DNA from: Companilactobacillus ginsenosidimutans
Lineage (GTDB): Bacteria > Bacillota > Bacilli > Lactobacillales > Lactobacillaceae
Direction of reading: 5' to 3'
NCBI RefSeq assembly: GCF_001050475.1
Contig: NZ_CP012034.1
Span: 2,480,001-2,544,000 of the forward strand
Length of the DNA: 64,000 bases
The notes beneath the pieces are model-generated. The model did no database searches. It saw nothing but the letters and a program-made list of their open reading frames with translations, and was not told the DNA's origin. The stretch's first letter is position 1. Each line of letters opens with the position of its first letter. Below, piece by piece: positions 49,929-56,876 of this stretch. A program made the position numbers and the translations under genes.

Positions 49929-49987
49929 TAGATTAGCCTCCATAAATCATTATACTGATACTTTTTAAAAAATAAAGGACAGGGTAC

Positions 49988-50041
49988 TTGATTAATTAAA
50001 CAGGTACCCTTATAATCGAAATTAATCAGGTAGCCTGATTA
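49988..50041 (+). promoter_or_regulatory. ABC exporter promoter with MarR-type operators
   Basis: Promoter TTGATT (49988-49993), 17-bp spacer, TATAAT (50011-50016). A perfect inverted repeat TAATCAGG-TAG-CCTGATTA (50023-50041) covers the predicted start of transcription. A related, less perfect repeat, CTTGATTAATTAAACAGG, overlaps the -35. Confidence 0.82.
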
Positions 50042-50070
50042 AAAACAATCGAGATATAGAGGCATTACTA

Positions 50071-51006
50071 ATGGAAAATATGAATGCAATAGAAGTTGAA
50101 GGTTTAACAAAAAAATTTGGTAATAATACAGCAGTTGATAATATCTCATTCGAAGTTAAGGCTGGTGAAGTGTTTGGACTCTTAGGTCCAAATGGTGCCG
50201 GCAAGACCACCACATTACGAATGATGACGACTTTATTAAAACAAGATTTTGGCACTGTTAAAATTTTTGGTCACGATACATTAAAAGAAAGTCGTATCGC
50301 CAGATCAATGTTTGGATTAACTGGACAGTACGCTTCTGTAGATGAAGATATTTCGGCTCGTGAAAATTTGATGATTTTTTCGAGACTTAATGGATTATCC
50401 AAGAATGAGGCAAAATCTAGAACAGACGAATTATTGGAAGAATTCTCACTAGTAAATTCAGCGGACAAGAGTTTGAAGAATTTTTCTGGAGGGATGCGCC
50501 GCAGATTAGACTTAGCAGTCAGTCTGATAACTAGACCATCCTTAATCTTTTTAGATGAACCTACCACAGGATTGGATCCAAGAACGAGAATGCAAATGTG
50601 GGACACGATTCGAGAACTAGTAGATCAAGGATCCACAATTATCTTAACCACTCAATACTTGGATGAAGCTGACCAATTGGCAGATCGAATAGCGGTTATC
50701 GATCATGGGAAATTAGTCAAAATAGGGACACCGGATGAGCTTAAGAAAAATATTGGTGGTACAAAATTACAGTTTCAAGTTGATGAAAAAGAAGATATTC
50801 CAGATTTAAAAAATGTCCTAGAAAATCAGCTTTCACTTGAATCAACTTTTAGCGGAAACCAAGTACAGGTCATTATGAGTGAGAAAAATCAATTAGTGAC
50901 AATTTTGAACGTATTGGATGAAAATAATATTTCGTTTAGCCACTTAATTGTGCAAGATCCTTCATTGGACGACGTATTTATGAGTTTGACAGTTGGAAAG
51001 AATTAA
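50071..51006 (+). CDS. ABC transporter ATP-binding protein (DrrA-like)
   Basis: A 311-residue ATPase: Walker A GPNGAGKTTT, Q-loop LTGQYASVDEDIS, signature FSGGMRRRLDLA, Walker B LIFLDEPTTGLDP and H-loop TTQYLDEADQ. The C-terminal ~80 residues resemble the extension of daunorubicin-resistance-type ATPases. It pairs with the permease 18 bases downstream. GAGG lies upstream of the ATG. Under the adjacent MarR repressor it is probably a drug or toxic-compound exporter (inference). Confidence 0.93.
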   Translation: MENMNAIEVEGLTKKFGNNTAVDNISFEVKAGEVFGLLGPNGAGKTTTLRMMTTLLKQDFGTVKIFGHDTLKESRIARSMFGLTGQYASVDEDISARENLMIFSRLNGLSKNEAKSRTDELLEEFSLVNSADKSLKNFSGGMRRRLDLAVSLITRPSLIFLDEPTTGLDPRTRMQMWDTIRELVDQGSTIILTTQYLDEADQLADRIAVIDHGKLVKIGTPDELKKNIGGTKLQFQVDEKEDIPDLKNVLENQLSLESTFSGNQVQVIMSEKNQLVTILNVLDENNISFSHLIVQDPSLDDVFMSLTVGKN

Positions 51007-51024
51007 AGAATAGGAGAAAAAATT

Positions 51025-51801
51025 ATGGACTTAGAAAGACACAGCGGCAATTTGGTAATGAATACCACAACAATGGCATATCGCAATTTATTAAAGACGA
51101 TACACAATCCTGACAGATTCATGGATGTAATTATCCAACCAATCTTATTCATGTTGATGTTCGGATATTTATTTGGTGGAGCAATTTCGGGTAGTGTTAA
51201 AGCTTACCTGCCAACAATTGTTCCCGGTATCTTGATTCAAACAATGTTATCAGCAGCATCTGGATCGGGTTCACAAATCAGAGAAGACTTAGACTCAGGT
51301 ATTTATGACAGATTCAAATCTTTGCCAATGGCTCACATCGCACCTTTGGCAGGTCAACTTTTCGCCGATATTTTGAGATTGATTATTGCAGCAACTGTAT
51401 CATTAACAACTGGCTTTGTTATGGGCTGGAGACCTGCATCAGGTTTTGGTGGAGTAGTAATGTGCGCTCTTCTAGCAATCTTTATGGGTTGGGCAATTTC
51501 ATGGATTTTCGCATTATTAGGATTGCTGGCCAAAAATGCTGAGACAGTTTCAAGTTTGTCATTAATTACTATGTTAGTTTTAGCCTTTGTTTCAAACGCA
51601 TTTGTTCCTATCAAATCAATGACAAAGACAATGCAGTTTTTCGCATATATGAACCCTGTAACATACGTTGTCACAGCAATTAGACAAGTTTTGTCTACAG
51701 GAACACTAACACATGAAGCATTATTAGTTCTGTTCTTTGGTATCGGTGTAGTAGCAATTTTCGCTCCACTGACAGTACTCGCATATAATCACAACAATTA
51801 A
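51025..51801 (+). CDS. ABC-2 type transporter permease
   Basis: A 258-residue membrane protein with six hydrophobic segments, including QPILFMLMFGYLFGGAI near the N-terminus and the ABC-2 signature region MNPVTYVVTAIRQVL near the C-terminus. TAGGAG precedes the ATG. It forms an exporter with the preceding ATPase. Confidence 0.92.
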   Translation: MDLERHSGNLVMNTTTMAYRNLLKTIHNPDRFMDVIIQPILFMLMFGYLFGGAISGSVKAYLPTIVPGILIQTMLSAASGSGSQIREDLDSGIYDRFKSLPMAHIAPLAGQLFADILRLIIAATVSLTTGFVMGWRPASGFGGVVMCALLAIFMGWAISWIFALLGLLAKNAETVSSLSLITMLVLAFVSNAFVPIKSMTKTMQFFAYMNPVTYVVTAIRQVLSTGTLTHEALLVLFFGIGVVAIFAPLTVLAYNHNN

Positions 51802-51816
51802 GAAAAATTTATTTTG

Positions 51817-51850
51817 AAAATATAGTCCTTATTGAGGGCTTTATTTTTTT
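51817..51850 (+). terminator. Weak intrinsic terminator after the ABC permease
   Basis: AAATATAGTCC and GGGCTTTATTTT form a short stem (AGTCC/GGGCT plus A/T pairs) followed by T residues. Confidence 0.7.
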
Positions 51851-51906
51851 GAAATTGTTGCCATTTTGATATGATTAATGAGTAAACTTTTGAGAGGGAG
51901 TACAAT

Positions 51907-52767
51907 ATGACAAATTTAAACAGTTTAACTGATACTTATAAGTTAAGTAATGGTGTCGAAATTCCTATTGTTGGATTCGGTACATGGCAAACACCTGATG
52001 GTGAAGTTGCCAAAGAAAGTGTTAAATCAGCTATTGAAGCCGGATATCATCACATCGATACAGCAGCTGCCTATGGCAACGAAGACAGCGTTGGCGAAGG
52101 AATTAAAGCTTCAGGCATCAACCGTGATGAATTGTTTTTAACAACAAAACTTTGGAACGACGATCACGGTTACGAATCAACTAAGAAAGCAATGGACCAT
52201 TCACTTTCAGAATTAGGTGTAGATTACGTGGATTTATACTTAATCCATTGGCCAAATCCAGTTAAGTTCCGTGACAACTGGAAAGAAGTTAATGCTGAAA
52301 CTTGGCGTGCCATGGAAGAGTTGTTAAAAGAAGGAAAGACACGAGCAATCGGAATCTCAAACTTTAGACAACACCACATGGACGAACTTTTGAAAACAGC
52401 CACAGTAAAACCAATGGTCAATCAAATCTTCTTAAATCCAAGTGACTTACAACCAGATGTAGTAGCTTACAACAATGAACACGGAATGTTTAGTGAAGCA
52501 TATAGCCCACTTGGCACAGGTAAAATTTTCCAAGTTCCAGAGTTAAAAGAAATGGCAACACGTTATGGCAAGTCAGTTGCTCAACTCGTATTGCGTTGGT
52601 CATTACAACATGGTTTCTTACCACTTCCAAAGTCAGTTCACGCTGATAGAATTAAGGAAAATGGTGAATTGTTTGACTTTGAAGTATCTGATACAGATAT
52701 GAAGACAATTGATGGACTACATGGATTGGCTGGCCTTGCAACAGATCCTGACACAGCAGACTTTTAG
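51907..52767 (+). CDS. Aldo/keto reductase
   Basis: An NADPH-dependent reductase of 286 residues. The catalytic tetrad is visible as D51 (HIDTAAAYGNE), Y56, K81 (LTTKLWN) and H114 (YLIHWPNP). The C-terminal LPKSVHADRIKEN binds the cofactor 2'-phosphate. GAGGGAG precedes the ATG. Similar lactobacillus enzymes reduce 2,5-diketo-D-gluconate, methylglyoxal or other aldehydes; the substrate is not determinable here. Confidence 0.93.
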   Translation: MTNLNSLTDTYKLSNGVEIPIVGFGTWQTPDGEVAKESVKSAIEAGYHHIDTAAAYGNEDSVGEGIKASGINRDELFLTTKLWNDDHGYESTKKAMDHSLSELGVDYVDLYLIHWPNPVKFRDNWKEVNAETWRAMEELLKEGKTRAIGISNFRQHHMDELLKTATVKPMVNQIFLNPSDLQPDVVAYNNEHGMFSEAYSPLGTGKIFQVPELKEMATRYGKSVAQLVLRWSLQHGFLPLPKSVHADRIKENGELFDFEVSDTDMKTIDGLHGLAGLATDPDTADF

Positions 52768-52798
52768 CGTTAATTAATTTATTGTAAAAGTATAATTT

Positions 52799-52841
52799 AC
52801 GAATCAATTCCGGCAAATTTATGGAATGGGTTCGTTTTTTT
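52799..52841 (+). terminator. Intrinsic terminator after the aldo/keto reductase
   Basis: ACGAA/TTCGT and TTCC/GGAA helices with internal mismatches, followed by seven T. Confidence 0.75.
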
Positions 52842-52928
52842 GTTTCGATATTTGATATGATTATCTTTATAAAATACATCGGAGTGGGGTGATGTTGTTG
52901 ATTTATAAAAGTTGCTAGTTGAGAAAAC

Positions 52929-52948
52929 TCGGTAATTTATTGCCGAGA
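52929..52948. repeat. Left-end hairpin of the IS200/IS605 element
   Basis: CTCGG/CCGAG stem with further TAA/TTG pairing; the likely TnpA recognition hairpin. Confidence 0.7.
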
Positions 52949-52969
52949 TGAATCAACGTCTTGAGCAAC

Positions 52970-53398
52970 TTAACTTTTACCTGTCGGTTTACCAGCATTG
53001 TATTTGTTCATTTGGGAGTTAATATATTGATTAATAATTTCTTTCGATACATTGCCTAATGTACTCATGAAATAGCTGGATGACCAAAGGTGTCCACCCC
53101 AAAGTTGCTTTTTTGTATCTGGATATTTCTTAAACCACATTCTGGCAGATGTGCCCTTCAGGGATTTTACAATTGAAGAAGGTGTCATATCTGGAGGAAA
53201 GCTTATCATCATATGAACGTGATCTGGTAAAACTTCGATGTTATTGATCACAACACCGTATTTCTCTGCTATGCCTATCAATATTTTCTTCATGTCATTT
53301 CTAGCTTCGTCAGTAGAGAATATTCTCTTACGGTACTTTGTTACCCACACTAAATGAAAATTGAAATCATATACTTTCGTACGACCTTTAACTAACAT
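52970..53398 (-). CDS. tnpA: IS200/IS605 transposase TnpA (Y1 HUH)
   Basis: A single-strand DNA transposase of 142 residues. The HUH motif is DHVHMMISF (H60, H62) and the catalytic tyrosine is Y109 in SSSYFMSTLGN. Start ATG (53398) lies 6 bases after GGAG; an upstream TTG at 53410 precedes that site. It diverges from tnpB across about 60 bp. All key residues are present, so it is probably active. Confidence 0.95.
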   Translation of the reverse strand: MLVKGRTKVYDFNFHLVWVTKYRKRIFSTDEARNDMKKILIGIAEKYGVVINNIEVLPDHVHMMISFPPDMTPSSIVKSLKGTSARMWFKKYPDTKKQLWGGHLWSSSYFMSTLGNVSKEIINQYINSQMNKYNAGKPTGKS

Positions 53399-53460
53399 AT
53401 GTATCTCCAACTTTGGTATAATTTACCTACAGTATAACAGAAAGGAGGGCAACATATACA

Positions 53461-54630
53461 ATGGTATTAAAAGGAATTAAGCTTCGGATATATCCCACTG
53501 AATATCAAATACACAAAATGGAATCTAATTTCGGTTGCGTACGTAAGGTATGGAATCTTATGTTAGCTATGCAAAAAGAAAGATATGAGAATAACCCAGA
53601 TTGTGAGTTTGTCACTAGATTTGATATGAATATTCTTTTGCCACTTCTTAAGAAGGAATATCCCTATTTAAAAGAAGTTGAAAGCACAAGTTTACAATGT
53701 GTTAATAAAGACCTTTCTGAAGCTTTTAAAAAGTTCTTTACAGAACACACGGGCTATCCAAAATTTAAAAGCCGTAAATATCCACGCCAAAGCTTTCGCT
53801 CAACTTGTGTGAATCACAATATCGAACAAATTGATGATTCACACATAAAGCTGCCTAAACTTGGTGAGATGAAATTTAAGTGTGGTAAGGCTATACCCGA
53901 AGTGATTAAATCAGTAACCATTCGCAGAAGTCCTGCTGGAAAATATAATGCTGTGTTAACAGTTGAAGACGAAAACCAAGTATTCAATAAAACACAAGCT
54001 AAGGTCGGGTTGGATATGGGAGTAGCGGATTTAATCATTACTTCCGATTCGAGAAAGTATAAAACAATTCGTTTTGATAAGATCCTAGCTAAAAAGAAAC
54101 GCTTTTGGGAACGGAAACTTGCTAGAAGAAGACTTCTTGCAATCAAGGATCGAGCCAAGACAAAGAAATTTGGCCTTGTTGAGCCCAAGGACTTGAATGA
54201 TTACAAGAATGTTCGTAAGGCTAGAATTATGGTCGCCAAATATTCAGAAAAGATTGCCAATCAACGGAAAGACTATCTTCATAAGATTACAACTCAACTT
54301 GTAAAAGACTACGACGTTATTACAATTGAAGATTTAAAAACTAAAAACCTACTCAAAAACCATAAACTTTCTCGGGCAATTGCTAATCAATCATGGCGCA
54401 TGGTTAGGCAAATGCTTGAGTACAAATGTGAATGGTACGGAAAAGAATTGATAATTGTTGATCCGTTTAAAACAAGTCAGTTCTGTGCTGAGTGTGGATA
54501 TGATGACGGTAAACATGAGTTGAAAGTAAGGCAATGGACGTGTCCAAACTGTAAAATAAATAATGACAGAGATATTAATGCAAGCAAGAATATACTGTTA
54601 AAAGGCTTGGAACAAGCCCTAGTAAAATAG
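53461..54630 (+). CDS. tnpB: IS200/IS605 accessory protein TnpB (RNA-guided nuclease family)
   Basis: A 389-residue RuvC-fold protein related to Cas12. The DED catalytic triad appears as D185 (VGLDMGVADL), E290 (ITIEDLKTK) and D371 (NDRDINASKN). The zinc ribbon is C342-x2-C345 and C361-x2-C364. No frameshift or stop is seen. TnpB proteins use an RNA made from the 3' end of their own gene through the right end of the element (established for the family); here that would run to about 54717. Confidence 0.95.
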   Translation: MVLKGIKLRIYPTEYQIHKMESNFGCVRKVWNLMLAMQKERYENNPDCEFVTRFDMNILLPLLKKEYPYLKEVESTSLQCVNKDLSEAFKKFFTEHTGYPKFKSRKYPRQSFRSTCVNHNIEQIDDSHIKLPKLGEMKFKCGKAIPEVIKSVTIRRSPAGKYNAVLTVEDENQVFNKTQAKVGLDMGVADLIITSDSRKYKTIRFDKILAKKKRFWERKLARRRLLAIKDRAKTKKFGLVEPKDLNDYKNVRKARIMVAKYSEKIANQRKDYLHKITTQLVKDYDVITIEDLKTKNLLKNHKLSRAIANQSWRMVRQMLEYKCEWYGKELIIVDPFKTSQFCAECGYDDGKHELKVRQWTCPNCKINNDRDINASKNILLKGLEQALVK

Positions 54631-54687
54631 CGATGACCAATACTGAAGGGCTGAAATGTCCAACGGCAAGTCATGTGTTCCTAGAAG

Positions 54688-54707
54688 CTTGGCACTTAAG
54701 TGCCGAG
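54688..54707. repeat. Right-end hairpin of the IS200/IS605 element
   Basis: A perfect palindrome GGCACTTAAGTGCC extended by flanking pairs. It is likely both the TnpA recognition hairpin and part of the TnpB guide-RNA scaffold. Confidence 0.75.
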
Positions 54708-54730
54708 TAGTTCACTTAGAGGATTTTACT

Positions 54731-55585
54731 TTGCTTGATGAAAATATGGAATGTCATTTTTTCAAAGAACTAAAAAGCCGTGCCTCCAGTTACTTTTATC
54801 CATTTCAAACATTTCCCAATAAAGAGATTAGTCACTTCACATTTGAACCCGTTACGATAATATATGGAGACAATGGTTCTGGTAAATCAACATTGTTGAA
54901 CATTATCGCTGAAAAACTTCGATTACAACGGGGCACCTTATATAATCGTGCTCGATTTTTTAAGAAGTATTTGAGCATGTGTTCTTATACTTCACACAAA
55001 TTATTGCCCGAGAATTCTTCAATAATCACAAGCGATGAGATCTTCAATTACATGTTGAACCTACGCGCATTGAACCAGGGGATAGATAATAATCGTGAAG
55101 AAATGTTTGAGGATTATTTGAGTCATAAATTCGGTGACTTCAAGTACCATGATCTAAGCGATTACGATGAGTTGAAAAAGACCATCGAAATGCGCAGGAA
55201 AACACAATCAAGATATGTTCGTGAACACCTTCAAAAAAATGTAACAGAGAGATCCAACGGAGAAAGCGCAATGCATTTCTTTACCGAAAGAATAAAAGAT
55301 AATCAACTCTATCTATTAGACGAACCCGAGAATTCCTTATCACCAGCAAAACAACAAGAACTAGTAAAATTTCTAAATGACAGTGCAAGATTTTTCAATT
55401 GTCAGTTTATAATTGCAACCCACTCACCATTCCTACTATCGTTAGATTATGCAAAAATCTATGATTTGGATTCAGTACCAGTAACCACAAAGAATTGGTA
55501 TGAGTTACCAGAAGTAAAAGTTTACGCAGACTTCTTTGAGAAGAACCGTAATAAATTTAATAGAAACGATAACAACAATGAATAA
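54731..55585 (+). CDS. AAA-family ATPase, COG3910-like; 5' end altered by IS insertion
   Basis: A predicted ABC-type ATPase without membrane domain: Walker A IIYGDNGSGKSTLLN, signature-like RSNGESAMHFF, Walker B LYLLDEPENSLSP, and H-loop IATHSPFLLS. The open frame continues upstream into the IS element. I list TTG 54731, which has AGAGG about 10 bases upstream; ATG 54746 is the alternative. The original start probably lies left of the IS at ATG 52893 (GGAGTGGGGTG then ATG, encoding MLLIYK). Function of the family is undefined. Confidence 0.78.
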   Translation: MLDENMECHFFKELKSRASSYFYPFQTFPNKEISHFTFEPVTIIYGDNGSGKSTLLNIIAEKLRLQRGTLYNRARFFKKYLSMCSYTSHKLLPENSSIITSDEIFNYMLNLRALNQGIDNNREEMFEDYLSHKFGDFKYHDLSDYDELKKTIEMRRKTQSRYVREHLQKNVTERSNGESAMHFFTERIKDNQLYLLDEPENSLSPAKQQELVKFLNDSARFFNCQFIIATHSPFLLSLDYAKIYDLDSVPVTTKNWYELPEVKVYADFFEKNRNKFNRNDNNNE

Positions 55586-55594
55586 TCAATTTAG

Positions 55595-55642
55595 AAAAGC
55601 CCTAAACAAGGAATGATCGTGCATCCATGTTTAGAGCTTTTT
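55595..55642 (+). terminator. Terminator after the AAA ATPase gene
   Basis: AAAAGCCCTAAAC pairs with GTTTAGAGCTTTT (one mismatch) around a partly paired apex, ending in a T run. Confidence 0.8.
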
Positions 55643-55814
55643 GGTAAAAAATAGCCAGTCCTCAAAAGAAGAACTGACCAAAAATCAATCTATTTGTTAT
55701 CAATAATCGTTAATGAGTAATGTGACTGAGTATTGATTACTAAGTAATGACACGACTGCAGGAATGCAGATATCAACGAAGCAAAACCAGATTGTTCAGT
55801 TCATCGATATCTAG

Positions 55815-55964
55815 CCTGGAGGTGGAGTACGATGGGCGAGCCAGCCGTGAAATTGCTGTTGGGTCGGCATCGGCCGGCCTTACAGCAAGGCAATCCATAA
55901 GACCGCACTTTGGCTTATGGATTCGCCCATGGCGTTCCGCCGCCCATCGTACGGAACCTCCAGG
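55815..55964 (-). repeat. Branched palindromic element, copy E
   Basis: Read on the minus strand: ends CCTGGAGGT/ACCTCCAGG, closing stem CGTACGATGGGCG/CGCCCATCGTAC, GGAAC (plus 55934-55938), then the GGC-TG-GC side near 55840. Arm one is AATCCATAAGCC paired with GGTCTTATGGATT. Arm two is TTGCTGTAAGGCCGGC paired with GCCGACCCAACAGCAA. It lies 21 bases after the stop of the minus-strand phosphodiesterase gene, in its presumed 3' untranslated region. Confidence 0.8.
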
Positions 55965-55984
55965 CGGCAGTTAACCACTAACCC

Positions 55985-56851
55985 CTACTTCCAATCATCA
56001 ACCAACTGCTTAGTTTCTTTAGTATTATTAGTGAACAAGCTATCAGTCTTCTCAACCTTAACAGCATTATAAGTATCGTTGTAAGTATTAATAGTCCACA
56101 AATCAGAAAGCATGCCCTTGTTATTAATAGCCTTCATAATCTTAGGAGTAGCTTGTTCAGCATCAAGAGACAAGAACTTGATATAAGTAGGTGCTGACTT
56201 AATTTCTTCCAAATATTGATCTTCGCCTGATGCTTCCATCAACCATAGGAAAGGAACATTGTGTTGTTTCTTGAAACTGTGAAGTAATTCGATACCATTT
56301 ACATCAGTATCTTGGATAATAACGTTTTTGTTCATCTTAGAATCATTTAATTGAGTAGCTAAAGCTTTTTCAGTATCAGTATTGTCACCGTCATTTTTCT
56401 TAGCTTCAATTATGTAGTGAACATTATTTTTATAGTGTGAAAATACATCTTTGAGTTGGTGAAGTGGCTCACCGTTGCGTAATTTAACTTTGTTTAATTG
56501 TTTTGAGTTAGAAGTGGAAACATTGATATCTTTTCCAGTTGTACGTTTCAAATTATCGTCGTGCGTGACGTAGAGTTTACCGTCTTTACTGAGCCAAACG
56601 TCTTGTTCAATAAATTGACTACCATCTTTAATAGCGTGGTCATAGCCAGTGAAACTGTGTTCAGGACTGTTATATGGGCTACCGCGGTGTGAAAAAATAA
56701 TCGGATGCTTTGGTGTAGCTTTCTTGATTTCTTTTTCAACTGATACCATATTTTTAGCCTTTGGTGCAGCAGATGCATTATTAGTTGCAATCCCCAAACT
56801 AAATAGTGCTAATGCGGTAGAAACAATAGCCATTTTTGTGTTAATTTTCAT
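55985..56851 (-). CDS. Secreted glycerophosphodiester phosphodiesterase
   Basis: Hydrolyses glycerophosphodiesters to an alcohol and glycerol-3-phosphate, outside the cell. The 288-residue protein has a signal peptide (about 1-28, NNASA-A cleavage). Catalytic segments are FSHRGSPYNSPEHSFTGY (general acid/base histidine), IEQDVWLSKDGKLYVTHDD (metal ligands and second histidine) and a TIM-barrel remainder. AAGGGGAG precedes the ATG. It may recycle phospholipid head groups or teichoic-acid material (family inference). Confidence 0.92.
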   Translation of the reverse strand: MKINTKMAIVSTALALFSLGIATNNASAAPKAKNMVSVEKEIKKATPKHPIIFSHRGSPYNSPEHSFTGYDHAIKDGSQFIEQDVWLSKDGKLYVTHDDNLKRTTGKDINVSTSNSKQLNKVKLRNGEPLHQLKDVFSHYKNNVHYIIEAKKNDGDNTDTEKALATQLNDSKMNKNVIIQDTDVNGIELLHSFKKQHNVPFLWLMEASGEDQYLEEIKSAPTYIKFLSLDAEQATPKIMKAINNKGMLSDLWTINTYNDTYNAVKVEKTDSLFTNNTKETKQLVDDWK

Positions 56852-56876
56852 CGATACTCTCCCCTTAAAACAAAAT

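Larger units (their letters stand above)
52912..54717. mobile_element. IS200/IS605-family insertion sequence with divergent tnpA and tnpB
   Basis: Y1 transposase tnpA (minus) and tnpB (plus) both look intact. Related hairpins lie near each end: CTCGGTAATTTATTGCCGAG (52929-52948) and CTTGGCACTTAAGTGCCGAG (54688-54707), sharing TGCCGAG. Exact tips are not visible because this family makes no target duplication; 52912 and 54717 are estimates from usual hairpin-to-tip distances. The left end also has AAGTTGCT/AGCAACTT enclosing its hairpin. Confidence 0.88.
55586..55984. other. 0.4-kb intergenic region between the ATPase and phosphodiesterase genes
   Basis: It holds the ATPase terminator (55595-55642), about 170 bp of AT-rich sequence with weak dyads only (such as ATCAATA/TATTGAT), and repeat element E (55815-55964). 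No supported gene; a 75-codon plus frame at 55747-55974 is inside the repeat. Confidence 0.8.

Noticed and set aside
55747..55974. 75-codon plus-strand open frame
   Set aside because: It is produced by repeat element E; no ribosome site and no recognisable protein features.
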